Assembly (NCBI RefSeq): GCF_947172395.1
Contig: NC_069100.1
Span: 9,328,109-9,392,108 of the forward strand
DNA length: 64,000 nucleotides
Direction of reading: 5' to 3'
Source: Bicyclus anynana
Taxonomy: Eukaryota; Arthropoda; Insecta; Lepidoptera; Nymphalidae
Shown: piece after piece, positions 33,684 to 46,200 of the stretch
Numbering within the stretch: position 1 is the stretch's first letter
How the letters are laid out: every line of letters begins with the position of its first letter
Notes under the pieces: model-generated
Told to the model about the DNA's origin: nothing
Database searches by the model: none
What the model saw: the letters and a program-made list of their open reading frames with translations, nothing else
Program-made: the position numbers and the translations under genes

Positions 33684-33851
33684 TCCTACTAATATTATAA
33701 ACGCGAAAGTTTGTATGGAACGATTTGTCTGGAAATAGATTTGACTCTGGATTAACACATAGGTTACTTTTCATCCCGGAAAAATCCATGGTTCCCGAGG
33801 GATTTGTGAAAATCTAAATTCCACGCGGACGAAATCGCGTGCGCCCACTAG
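33684..33851 (+). mobile_element. Helitron-like element, internally deleted
   Basis: TCCTACTAATATTATAAACG at the left and TTCCACGCGGACGAAATCGC, then CGCCCACTAG with T next, at the right. About 50 bp of the middle present in 17962-18177 is missing. Confidence 0.75.
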
Positions 33852-34365
33852 TTAGGATCATATAGCGTGGCGACCTGGCGACTCGATTTAAAATCGATCT
33901 TTATTGTGAGGAATGGCCATCCCTAAGCTGTCTAGGTACATACCTATCTCCCGGGCAAATTGCTATGCCGCAATAGGTGATCAAAGCTGATTGCTTAAGT
34001 AAACTTTACTAATGTGGGTATATAGTATATACCTACGACTTGGGTATTTGAAGTAACACGGCGTAGGTTATAATTTTGCAATTAAGACATTTACTAATCA
34101 AGATTTGTAATTAAAATCATAGAGACGAAAAATATTATTAAAGGTAGGCAGGTAGGTACCAACCATTAATATAATTTTTTTCTACTAGCGGACGCCCGTA
34201 AAATTTAGTTAATCGCAAATACAGCGGGACTTTTTCAATCATTGACTTTTTCGTTACAAAAAGTACCCTACAGTTCGTGCGTTATACCATGGTGTGGGTG
34301 ACAGTTCGTTTAACTCTTGAACGTCATAAGGGAACTGGCATCCGCACCATGTTACAGCGCACATC
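33852..34365. other. intergenic, no gene seen
   Basis: Nothing recognised besides a truncated CTAGCGGACGCCCGTAAA Helitron-type end near 34184. Confidence 0.4.
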
Positions 34366-34557
34366 TATACCAATATTATTAAGCTGAAGAGTTTATTTGT
34401 TTGAACGCGCTAATCTCATGACCTACTTGTCCGATTTGAAAAATTGTTTCAGTATTAGATAGCTCATTTATCGAGGAAGGCTATAGGTTATATATAATCC
34501 CCGTATTTCTACGGGAAAGGGAACCACGCGAGTGAAACCGCGCGGCGACAGCTAGTA
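34366..34557 (+). mobile_element. Helitron-like element, '27340 family', + orientation
   Basis: CTATACCAATATTATTAAGC at the left; GCTATAGGTTATATATAATC, TTTCTACGGGAAAGGGAACC and GAAACCGCGCGGCGACAGCTAG at the right. A fragment of the same family in the opposite sense follows at about 34630-34704 (GAGATTAGCGCGTTCAATCA). Confidence 0.65.
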
Positions 34558-34704
34558 GTATATATGTTGCTCAATATATCGTATATCATATAGAGCGGAA
34601 ACGTGGACACTGACGGTTAGCCTTATCATAAAATAGTAGTTCCTGAGATTAGCGCGTTCAATCAAACAAACAAACTCTTTAGCTTTATAATATTAGTATA
34701 GATT

Positions 34705-35092
34705 TAAAGTCGTTTAGCGAGCTGTGGAGAGGGTTATGTTAGGAGTATTTCTGAAGGACAAAATCCTGTATGAGGAAATCCACGAAATTAATCGAAGTAG
34801 ACCAAAGGATTAGCAAACTGAAGTGGCAGTGGGCGGGCCATATCTGTCGTAGAACAGATGGTCCAGGAAGGCTGGAAGGAGATGAACAGAAAAAAAAAAT
34901 GGTCGCTGGGGCAGACGTGTTCTGGAGTGGAGACCACGTACCAGCAATCGCAGTGTAGGAAGCCCTCCAGCCAGATGGTCCGACGACATTAAGAAGGTAA
35001 TGGAAGCTGGACGAGGAAGGCGGAGGATCGTGAGTGGTCTGGTCGCGAGTTCTCGGGAAGGCCTATGTCCAGCAGATACAGGCTGATGATGA
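34705..35092 (+). mobile_element. RTE-type LINE relic, 3' end
   Basis: GTTTAGCGAGCTGTGGAGAG and ATTAGCAAACTGAAGTGGCAGTGGGC encode the start of the block; RISKLKWQWAGHICRRTDG is readable in one frame, then frameshifts break it. The end AGGCCTATGTCCAGCAGATACAGGCTGATGATGATG is the expected 3' terminus with an (ATG)n tail. Relics at 344 and 12776 belong to the same broad group. Confidence 0.75.
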
Positions 35093-35186
35093 TGTTGCTT
35101 AATAACCTCCTTTATCTTTTGTAGTGTACTTAATTGGAGGGGAAAAGGAATATTGGTCATAACTATTTTAAAAATACCTATTTAGA

Positions 35187-35305
35187 ACCGAGACAGCCCA
35201 GTGGATATGACCTCTGCCTTCGATTCGGAGGGCGTAGGTCCGAATCCGGTCCGGGGCATGCACCTCCAACTTTTCAGTTGTGTGCATTTTAGGAAATTAA
35301 ATTGT
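35187..35305 (+). mobile_element. SINE-B, 3'-truncated
   Basis: Head ACCGAGACAGCCCAGTGGAT, B-box region GTCCGAATCCGGTCCGGGGC, then TTTTCAGTTGTGTGCATTTT and truncation. Confidence 0.75.
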
Positions 35306-35539
35306 AAATATGGTAAATATCCTTCAAAAAAAACCACATGCCATAATTTATTTGTACCTACCAGCCTACTCCCATCACTTCAAAACGGCTGGACCGATAT
35401 TGATGTAATTTTTTGTACCTATGTTGTTGTTGTGTTCCAGGGGTCTCCTAATGACTTTTGGATGTAATGAGACCCGGTAGAGGGCGTTGGAGTGGACGAG
35501 GACTACCATAGGGCTGTTTCCTCTAGTAGTTTAATTTTA

Positions 35540-35738
35540 ATATAAAAGGTAGGTAAATGTGAAAGGTCATTCATCACGAAATCTCGAAAACCACGTACAA
35601 TTGACGTACAAAGGTGAAATTTGGCAGGGAAGTAGTTTACAGTTAGTAGACATTCGCTAAGAACGGATTTTGCAAGAGGGCCGGATAAAGGAGGTCAAAG
35701 GGCTGACGAAGTCGCGGGCGCCTTCATCCCACTAGTTA
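35540..35738 (+). mobile_element. Helitron-like element, '9372 family'
   Basis: GAAAGGTCATTCATCACGAA, TTTGGCAGGGAAGTAGTTTA, CTAAGAACGGATTTTGCA, GACGAAGTCGCGGGCGCC and a CACTAG end with T next. It is the inverse orientation of 9372 and 62955. Confidence 0.65.
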
Positions 35739-36531
35739 CCTATAAATAAGGATTAATTTTAGTACTGGGCAACTTTATGATAAATTGCGATTTTACCTGA
35801 TCCACTTTAAGATAATGAGTACACTAACCTGAAGGTTTTGTGAAATAGGTAGGTAAATGATAATGATTTTTTAAGCCCGCAAAGGATTGATCTTGGATAA
35901 AACAAATTAAATAGGTATCTATAGGTAGTTCTAATCTATTTAACCGTTTAAAATGTTATGTAGGTACATAGGAAATGTATTTTTTTCCTTAATAAGTACA
36001 GAGACATTTAGGGGACGCAATTAACCATTTTATACACTTAAAAATAAATAACATCATTATTTCAAAAAGACACCTAATTCCCTTGTTTGTAAACATCTAA
36101 GAAAAGATAGACTTCGTCGTCGAAAAACAAAAGACCGTCGCATCGTACATCTTCGATACGCATTGGGGGCTTCAGCGGAGCCCTAATAATAATAAATATC
36201 TTCCTATCACCCCTCAAGACGATATTAACGAGTAACCATAATTAAATAGCCCCATAAAACATTGTACGAGCGTAAATAAATGTCTAACGCCTTCTTGAAC
36301 GTAAGCAAACAAAACTACAAAATGTTTGGTATGAAAAAGAAATATGAAAGTTAAAATGATAAAATAAAAGTTAGTTTTATACTTATACGTTAAGCCTCAG
36401 AATTAAGATACTGTTAAGCTTAAGTCTTAAAATTAACAGCGATTTTGACAGTCAATTTAAATGCAGCTTCCAAACACAACTCGTAAAGCACATCGATCGA
36501 TATTAAAAACGTAATATTTATAAAGGCTCAC
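35739..36531. other. no coding seen; presumed first intron of the - strand gene
   Basis: AT-rich and low in repeats. Given the splice donor at 36531 on the - strand, this stretch and an unknown length to its left should be intron of the signal-peptide gene. No acceptor plus coding block was recognised. Confidence 0.4.
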
Positions 36532-36616
36532 CTTGGCTGCACGTAAACAAATGTACACAAGCCAGCAAGAAAATCCAGTTTCCGACGCCGAAACGACACA
36601 TTTCTGTCCGACACAT
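36532..36616 (-). CDS. first coding exon of a secreted/membrane protein (signal peptide)
   Basis: The frame reads MCRTEMCRFGVGNWIFLLA then CVHLFTCSQ and stops at a phase-1 splice donor, CCAAG|GTGAGC. The pattern (short basic N-region, about 15 hydrophobic residues, polar C-region ending near TCSQ) is a typical signal peptide; the second ATG (36599-36601) would give a shorter, equally good one. Upstream on the same strand an ATGGCGGCT start opens an 11-codon upstream ORF (36709-36744) that ends before the main start. A signal-peptide-only first exon with phase-1 donor is common in receptors and secreted proteins. The rest of the gene was not found in the window, so the product is unknown. Confidence 0.6.
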
Positions 36617-37261
36617 ATTGTAACTCACTGAAACAACACTTCACTGTAGGTTTTAATTCATCACAATCACATTTTCACACATAAATCGTAAAAAATTCGT
36701 GCAGCACTTTAAGCGACACAATACCGGAACGAAGGAGCCGCCATTTTCGGCCGACTCCGACTGGGACAACTACGTTCGGAAATTCTGCTCGAACTCAATA
36801 ACCAAAGGTCATTGTCCCGGACAATCATGTTATGGACTAGCGCGAAGCTAGCCAACGAACTGCTATACGAACTGAAGATAGTTACAAACTTTTCTGCGCA
36901 TAGAGCATAGATTTTTTTTATATTTAGGCTTGGTATTCACGGCCTCACAATCGACAAATATTAAAATTTAAATTTTAATGCAACAGAAATAGATTAAGAA
37001 TTACATGGTTTATAATTTTAGGTATCAATTATTTCCTAAAAGAATTATCAGCAAAAATCGGTAACTACAAAAAAAATCGATACTGAATCGTTTGTCAGAA
37101 CAATTTACACATCACATGTTCACATCACTAGTGTCGTTACAAGAATCGAAGAAGCTCATCTGCGACTGCGTTCTTTTAATTATCGCGAAATATCTTGCAA
37201 TTTAGAAAAATCGTAATACTAGTGTTAATATTACATTTGTAAATTCGTTGTATTTGTTATT
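36617..37261. promoter_or_regulatory. shared promoter region of a divergent gene pair
   Basis: About 645 bp separates the start codons of the signal-peptide exon (-) and the DAZAP2-like gene (+). The half next to the - gene is CpG-richer and contains GCCGCCATTTTCGG at 36736-36749, a YY1-like GCCATTTT site that also encodes the upstream ORF start. Nearer the + gene lies AAAAATCGATAC (about 37074), similar to the DREF/TATCGATA motif of insect housekeeping promoters. No TATA box is evident. Transcription start sites cannot be fixed from sequence alone. Confidence 0.5.
36709..36744 (-). promoter_or_regulatory. upstream ORF, 11 codons
   Basis: AAAATGG opens the frame MAAPSFRYCVA and then TAA, entirely upstream of the main ATG on the same strand. 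If the transcript starts to the right of 36744 this could lower translation of the main frame. Confidence 0.35.
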
Positions 37262-37277
37262 ATGGCAGACAAAAAAG
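37262..37277 (+). CDS. DAZAP2: DAZAP2-like exon 1
   Basis: ATG GCA GAC AAA AAA G, then the donor GTATTT (phase 1). The exon codes MADKK plus the first base of a codon. The start follows TTGTTATTATGG. The very short first exon matches the vertebrate gene's organisation. The 5' UTR start is not determined. Confidence 0.65.
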
Positions 37278-40200
37278 GTATTTATTCGCTTTAATTACCG
37301 TTTTTCTTTGTTCGTTTCTCTATCGAGGCTTGACATATGTAACGTCATAATGCATTCATTTGCAGTTTTTGCATTATTATCCTCTTTTACAACATTTCCA
37401 ACGCCCTAACATTGGAAAATATTCAAGTCAAGTAAAAGTTAATTGGGTCTAATAGTACATGTTTCGTCCCAAACTGCGATCAATATTCTGTATTCAAAAT
37501 GGACGATCATCTCGCCACTGAATCTGATGGAAGGGTCGAACACGAAGACTTCATCTCGCATTGATTGCTGGAATAAACGAAATATTGATTCATTTATACT
37601 CCATTTACTATATCTTTCTAAGAAATCCATTTACTAGCTGTAAAGGATTTCACAAAAAAAAATATCACTTCAAAAACGCGGGTATGATTATTAAAATACC
37701 CCAGTTAACTAGACGAAAGACGTACTACTACCAGAGCTACTACTGCGTTATTGTCATGTCAGCATTTCAAATTTGCGTCAGTTCGTCCTTGTAATGCAAC
37801 TCAGGATGCTAATAATGTAATTTAAAAGTACTTCACATCATCCTTTGTAGTAAATCCTTGAATGTTGAGAAAGCAGGTAGTACCTATGTTCTTTGTACTA
37901 CATAACAGAATTTTATTCTGATTCAATAATATGTTTTAATTAGACCTAATATAATAACATTAAAATTTAAAGTAAATTAAACTAAAATGAAAGAATTTAT
38001 TTATTTTGTGAATTGCTATTTTAACTTTACAAATATGTGCAATATTTGCTTAGTCAAAATAGAACTATATTTATAAAGTCTATAACCAAATTTTACTAGA
38101 AAAAAACAAAATTTTATGAAAAAAATATTGTATTTTCTTCATACTAACATTTGTACCTTAAAATTGATGTTCATAAAAATATAATTGTTAATAGGACATT
38201 ATTTTCACATCCCATTTAATTTATTTAAAGGGATTGTGTTTAACGACAAGTCAACTTTTTATAAATCTTAGTTGATATTATGTTCCTTCATATAAAAAGA
38301 AAAGGTTTTAAGGTGCCACTATGAACATAATCTTCTTCTTCTTCTTTTTTTTCCTGGGCCTTTTCTACACTTGGCTACTAGTGGTTGGCTGTTGTACGTA
38401 GGTCCATTTAGTGCTGGTCCCCGCTGGAATCACTCCAGCCAACTAAGCTCGCTCCAGAAGCTTAGCAGGCCGCCCATGCATATGGGCATAACATATGAAC
38501 ACAAAAATACTTATTTTAATTGACCAACTGGTTTAACAACTTCACCTAATTTAATTTTTAAGTTTTATTATATTTATGGAATAAATTTGTTATTGATTTG
38601 TATATTAACAAGGCCTACACTACTCAATGCTCGCTCATAAATTAATGCAAAGTAATTTGAATAAATTCAAATTTAATATTAAAAACACATATTCAACCTT
38701 GATGTTACATATGTCGGTCACTACATTCAATTTAAATTCTTAAGCTTTTTTTTCATTTAGGTCACAATAAACTTTTAGTACATGCTTACTAAACTTTAAC
38801 TAGGAGTTTGTTAACATATTGAATTTATCTATATGTACTTATCATGGAAGTTGAAATTGTTATTGTCATTGATATTAGAGTATTTACCCATCCAACAATC
38901 TCTAAATATGTTATGAGTCATGTCCTGCCTCACAGCTATAAACACTGAGGCTCTGCACTGCCATATAGTTTATGCCAGTGGAGTAACATTTTCAACATCT
39001 GTTTGTCAATTGTGAGTTATTATAATGTACTAAATGTTTTGTTGACCTCTGTCTGAATGCAGCAAAATGTCTTAAAGTTGAAGCACATTCTTGTGAACCC
39101 ATACAGTTAATAAAATTGATTGTGTCACAAGCAACACCTTTTATGTAACAAAATATAGGAACTACTTCATCAGCAATTACATCTTATTATGGCCTCTCAT
39201 GTTGTTTGCGTTTACTGTAATGCAATAGTTGCTTACAGAAATATATGTGATGTGTATTTAGCTTAAATCAGTCTTGTGGTTCAATGAAAGTGCTTTAAAC
39301 TATTAAGACTTTTTTGTATTCTTATGTAAACTCTTAATAAGAAAAAACTGAGAACTTGACAGGTTTTCATAGTGCTCATGGTCGAACTGAGTACATTTTA
39401 AGTGAAACGAGATTATAATGATGCGTTACCTACCCTCCCCTTCCCTTCACCACCCCCCACTTCTACAGGAGCCGCAGTGGTGTCTCGGCCGTTGAGCGGA
39501 GCCCGACTAAGAAAAGTCACTATCATGTAATGACTATACACTAGAATTTTCTTTCTTTTACATTTTATTTTTTGAAACATAGTAAAGAGAGAAACGGTAT
39601 TTATGATATGTGCGTAACAGCGTGTGGACGAACGTATGTGTATTTCATTATGATGTAACCCCATTTCATTGATTTGATTGCTATAATATCCGAATTAAAA
39701 AATTGAGTCTGCTATATGCATACTTGTTTAAATCACAAAGTATTTCAAATTTCTTAGAACAACAAATAGCTATGTATTTCTAACAATTATATACAAACAG
39801 TAATATAAATTCAAAAATAACAACATTGCTTGCATTTATGAATTCTTTTACATAAAAAATACAATAGTCAGTGACCTTAAAAGAGTCCTCTGCATAACAG
39901 GTTATTTTTAACATACAATTGACTGCACGAGTCTTTATTACACATTTCCATTTTATGACTCTGCTGAGACCTGAAACCTGTTCTTAGAATTGAATCATAC
40001 AACCAACTCTCCAATAATCTTCCTGCCCAGTTTGGTGAGATTCACGATTTATGTAAATTTTTGCAACTAAATTTAGCAGTAAAAAATATAAAAAAGATAC
40101 CATAACATATATACTCCTATTGTGACTTTCAAGCAAGGTAAAAATGTATGTCATACTGGAGGAGTTTTGAAAAATAACTTATTTGATAATGGATTACTTT

Positions 40201-43200
40201 ATATTTTTTTAAATAAGAGAAATTGAGAAGATGTGCTATTTAATACAACAAAAGAAATCCAGTGTGCATTTTTTTTAAAAAACACTCAAAGCACTCTTAT
40301 TTTTGTTGAATTATTTGGGCAAGTCATTTTACTATACTAATAGCATTAACAACTGAGTCTTAGGGCCATAAATCATTTCTCTATATCTATCTCGCTTGCA
40401 CTTATGGGTCTTATGGAGCCGTCTAGTGAAGGGTGTAACAATGAAAGACATATTATCGATAAGTAAAGTTTATTATCGTATCTTGTTCACAAAATTAAAA
40501 AAATTAACAATATTTGATTTAATATAATACATATTTCATATTATATAATTATTAACTAAATAAAATTAATCTTCATCTGAGTCTTCATCATCAGAATCTT
40601 CGTCTTCTGCCAAATTTATTATAAGCGGCGCGTGATCTCTAATTAGAGCTTTTTGTAAATCTTTGTTTTGAAGTTGTGAAGTGAAAGAAGAAGTGCAGTA
40701 AACACATTTATAGCAAAAAAAATACGCAATGCAATTACATTAGAAACCGACCAATCAGAATCGTCCAAATCATTATTGACTCATCATTAGCACGTGCGCA
40801 GGTAGCCGTTTATCGATAATTAGGGTGCGCAGGTAGGCGCGCTGCACATTCCTATCTTTTTTGACTTTTATGACCGGACGACTCAGATGATAATGCGCAT
40901 ACTATAGAAACAAAACAATATTATTAACTTACCAGGCAAGTTAAATGAAAACTTTTAAAGAAGAAAAATATTTTTTAATAATAAATGTTCTATGTAAAAA
41001 TCTTGCCATGTATGTATACCAATCAAATCATGAAACATATTAAGTATTGCCAAGTGATTATACTTTTAACAGAAAATACAAAATAAAATGTATATACAAT
41101 TATAAAAGAAGAACTAACAATTAAATCTAGAAGGACTGAAAATTGAGAAGAAGCTAAATGGTTGGCTGTACAGTAGATGTTTTTTGGCTTGAGAATATTT
41201 GTATAGACTTAATTATTACCAGTCTTTCTAGTCATGATTACATAAAGAAAAAAAATATAATCACTTAAGTACACCAATAGTTAACACTATATAAATATGG
41301 TAAAAAAATTTGACTTAAGTTCTTCCATTACAAAATTTTGTCTCTTTATAAATTTCTTCTGCTTCCAATTGAAAACAAAGAGACAGAATTTTTTATTTTT
41401 TTTCATTTTTTTAAATTGATGTCTTCTGGCTCCCTATTTCCCTTTTCTATAAACATTTAGTTGTTTCAGCTTATTTTTTTACCTGAATATTATTTTTAAC
41501 ACTAATTTCTCATAAATAATAGCAAACTATATCAAAATAATCATTCAAATTATTTGCTAATAAAATAAAATATGGTTTTGCTATTATTAAACATATAATT
41601 TTGTTTTGCTAGTGTTTTTTGCACATTTTTGAACATTGAGGTGATTTGGCTTTATTTTATAAAATAAATAAAGTAATTAAAGGATCACCTCATTGTTCCA
41701 TTTTTAAGACTATCCCTTTAACATTTTCATGTTACAGGTTTGTCTTAAAAGATTTTTTTTTTATTTTCTTTGGTTTTTTAGTCTTTCAAACGCTAACACT
41801 TTAGATTTATATTTAATATTGTAAAATTAAAACTGATGCTCAGTTTTTACAGTTATTTTACATATTTTATTACATCATTTTAATTTTACATTGGAATTTT
41901 AAAAAATTCATTTAAATATTTAAGATTCCATATTTATTTAAAAATAGATGAAACTTTTTTAATTAAAAGTATTATCTATTGCTAAGATTGAGTGTTAACA
42001 CTAACAAACTTAAAGTAAAACAGTTTTTTCATTAATACAAAAACTGGTTTATTTTGCTTTATCTACAAAAAAAAATTTTTTTGTAGATATTGGTAAGGTG
42101 ATGGTAAAAATGACCCAAACATTTTTAAATGTTTGTGTCATTTTTTATTTTGTATGTCTACAAAGTAAGTTAGGTTTAACAATAACATTTTTTTTGTATG
42201 TCATTTGTGAATTTTAAAAATGATATGCAAGATACAAATCAATGGTTGCCTTTTTAATCTGAATAAAATCATTCAAAATCAATACATATAATAAAAGAGG
42301 AACTAAAGCCAATTAATGTAATATTGTACAAATGTACATTGTTTTGTTAGTAATTAAAAAGGCAATGGTTCCATTAATATTAATTTAACTAAAAAATGTT
42401 AACATGAATGACACTTGTTAGTGCGTGTGACTAGAGTAAGTACGATTGAAGATACAATTATATATCTTAACTAGCAATATTAGTATCTCCTTTCGTAATT
42501 TTCTGTGGTATATCTACCATGACCAAGGTGCATGCGAATAAAAGCTTTATTTGAAGGACAGGGAAGTATGCGCTTTGCGTGTACTATTTTATGTTACATA
42601 CAAAATTTTTGAACCAAATCTTTTTAGGTCCCCAATTGACATACCTTTCCAATTTTCTAACATTATACTGGTTAGTTAACGGTTTCTTTACAGGGCTCCA
42701 GATTTATTTAATTGTTGACATTTTTTCCTTTTAGCAAAATAGAGATGATGTTACGTTATGACTGAATAATGTAACAGCAGCTCTTCAATTGTAATTAACA
42801 CTTTTAATATTTTTATAATTCCAACAGGAGGGTATTTAGAAATAATCGAAATAACATGTGGTAGTGGATTAAGTAATGATGTAAATGGCGGTAACCAGGA
42901 TTTCTTGTAGAGATTTTTTTTACATTTTATCATAAATTTTTTGCTGTTTGTTAGCAGCCGAATTTTATTCTCAATTACGCCACTCGATTTCTTTGCTCAA
43001 AACTGCGTTTCCTTTATAATTTTCATTCAATTAAAATGTAATTACTATGTTTAGTTTGTAGTACATGCATGTGTGTACCATGTGAATGATATTTTGTAGA
43101 CTAGATAACTTGTGTTTTGTCATTTTGCATGTTTCTGTGTCCTTCTACGCACTCATCATAGAATTTGTTTTATTTTTAAACCAGAACTACGCTTTTTTGC

Positions 43201-46200
43201 ATATGCTTCTAGATGAAACAGCAAAATATATGAAAATGTAATATTCGGTAATGGAAATTTCTTTGCTCAACATACGTATTTGCAATTGAACAACATTAAA
43301 TCTTGGTACACAGTGTTTTAGTTAGATAACTTAAATAGATTTAAAATGTTTTTTTTTTCGAGAATGTTCACGACGTTCACGGTTTTAATCGCCATTTTGT
43401 GGCAGCCATGTTAAAAGTTCGCGCAGCGAATGGCTTCACTTGTCTATATACTCTACGGTATATGTATGCCATATTATATATTAGTACATGAACATTTATC
43501 TCGATTTAAACTTCTTTTGATTATTTACGTTGCGCGGACTAAACCTCGTATGCAAGCTCTATTACAAGGAATATTTCGATTGGCTAATTTATTGTCCCAA
43601 AAGGAATACTTACAATATTTTATTTGTAATATATTCCTGAGCTTGAATGCTGATTTTAATCTTGAGTTCCATCTATAGCATTTTTAATAAATTTATTGAT
43701 TGATTTTTTTAATAATAGCAATTTTAAAAATTAAAATATTTCACACGTGTTCTTTAAATAAAACATTTCCTACATATTCAGAGATCTTGACAGTTCTTTG
43801 CCTTGTTTAAAAAATTGTTGTCTATAGCTGGAACACAAGGATCACTAGCTATGTTATAAATAAAAAAAACTAATGTCTTTTTATAAGGTTCCATATTGTT
43901 TGATCATTGTTTTGTTATATAAGATGTTTACAAAATATGATCACACTCACTATAGCTTTTTTTGTACCAATGCAAAAATACTTGTCTTTGATGCGTTCTT
44001 TTTGTCTATGAAATTGCAGCTTCCATGTGCAATTACTGGGTATTTCTGACGTTAAATTTAGTTGAAGCTAAAATCCAAATTTTGTTTATTAAAATTTACC
44101 ATACTTATTCATCTTTAAATCAAAACTATGGAGGCTGTCATATGTGCCTAGTTTGAGAAAATCTCTAGAACAACTGGTATTTGATCTAATTAGAGTCAAA
44201 TCCTGGTTTTTCCACTTGAATAATAATAATAATAATTTCACTTAAACCATATTCTTCCACTTGGTAACAAAAAGGCCTCATCTACCAAGACATACAATTT
44301 TAATTTATTACATTACAAAAATGTATAGTTATGAGTGAGTGTGACCACTTGTCAAGGAATGCAATGTAAATAACATTTGGTAGGTATTTCAGCACTCGCA
44401 CACTGTGTTGAATTGTGTATAACCTACCAAATAAGACAATATTTCAATTAAACACTTAATTGATTGATTGTCGGCCACTTTTCAAAAGTTTTTCCAGAAA
44501 ATAACGTGTTTTGGAAACACCCAACATGTGGTTTATGTATTGCGTTGTATGGGCATAGCTTGTCGTTTAACACTGGCGCTAGTGTGCATAGATAATACGA
44601 ATTAGTGTTTTTATTTTTCAAAAAAGGTATTTTCTATGCTTTAATACTATGTGAGTTGCCTTGGAAAATAATATATTTTCTACCAATATCTACCAATTTC
44701 TACCTATAACAACTTTTTTCGTTATGGCAACTCGTAATAGTGTTGGACACAGTGTCACGCGTGAATGCTCGGGCTTGGGTTGAGGCGCGCAAAAGCGCGA
44801 ATAGCCTGACCGATGAACAGCACACATTAAAAATCGTACCATTTTGAGCCTTTCATGGATGTAAGACTAAATAATAATTTATTTGATATTAGTCTTAACT
44901 TTTTTTTTTATCGTTAACTAAAGTTTTACATACGTAGCTATTTATATAAATTATTATTTAATCATGAACTCCGCACAGAAATGGCAACACTATTTATGTA
45001 TAACATCCCAACCTGCAATTTTAATAAGTGTTGCTATACTCATCAAAACAACCAGAAATATTCTAATTAAAACAAAAAAAGGAATTGAAAAATAAATGAA
45101 GTATTTTTTCCTTAGTATAAACACCTTCATTTATTTATAAAATATATGTTATATTTTATTAATATATGAATAAAAATCAGTCCAAAAAATCTAACAATTA
45201 TAACATGTTACGAATACAATGCAGTCAGCTGTTTGACTGTTTAACTCGCGTAGAAACCAATCTGAATTTTATATTAAATAAATTAAATGTAGTTCTTAAA
45301 AGCGCGATTTCTTCATACGATAAACTGTTTATTTTCATTTGAAGGTACCAATTTGATTATTAACTATACATATATTTATCTATAAAAACGTTTTAAACAA
45401 TCCTTTTTAAAAAGTATACACAATTTGAATAAAGTAGGTACTTCACACAGATAACCTCTAGCAAATGTTTCTGGTAGTTTTGTCCAAGTGCATCCATCAA
45501 AGTAGCTCTGGTGCTTCGGTCGGGCTGCGCCCCGCTGCGCGCTCATCGCCATGTTGTTACAGTGACCCCGCCGCTGGGCGCCTACCCGCAGCCGCAGCCC
45601 CCGCAGGGACCCTTCCTGCCGGCGCCACCGCACCAGGCCGCACCGCAGTATGGAGGTATACTATTTTACATTACATTATTGCAATCACCTAATGGTAAAC
45701 GATGATGCAGCCATTAGTGGATCGCTTGCCTAGATGATAATGCACTTTTCATATACTTGGTGCACGTGAATTTTGCATTTTGCTTGGCTTATATCTACCC
45801 CGCGTAAAATTTTATTTCAGATTATAGTCAATCGAACAATCCGAACTGTAGTTTTCGGTGAATTATTAAAAATCATCACAAACTTTCACATGTATAATAC
45901 TAGTAGGCTAACGTGATAAATAACTGGGCGATTCAGCTTTGTTGTTGAAGTAGCCACAATTTGTAGAGTAGCTCTGAACAGGAAGCACTATGAGATTAAG
46001 GGCATCATTTAACTGTACCTATATAAGTTAAGAAAAAGTGTACCAAAATCTTCATTAATAAAGGCTATTTTATTTTATTTATAGCCACAATTATAACATA
46101 CTCTAATATGATTCCAAATGCTTTATCTAATATCCAATCGATTACAAATAATAACATGCACATTGGCCTATAAATGAATCCACCGTTTCAGTTGCAGGCG

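Noticed and set aside
39419..39520. Alternative exon in intron 1 (after CTTCTACAG, GAGCCGCAGTGGTG...)
   Set aside because: A plausible acceptor, but no matching donor in frame and no family similarity.
45676..45712. Further SINE-A copy in intron 2
   Set aside because: Only ~35 bp (CAATCACCTAATGGTAAACG) resembles the SINE-A 3' end; too short to call.
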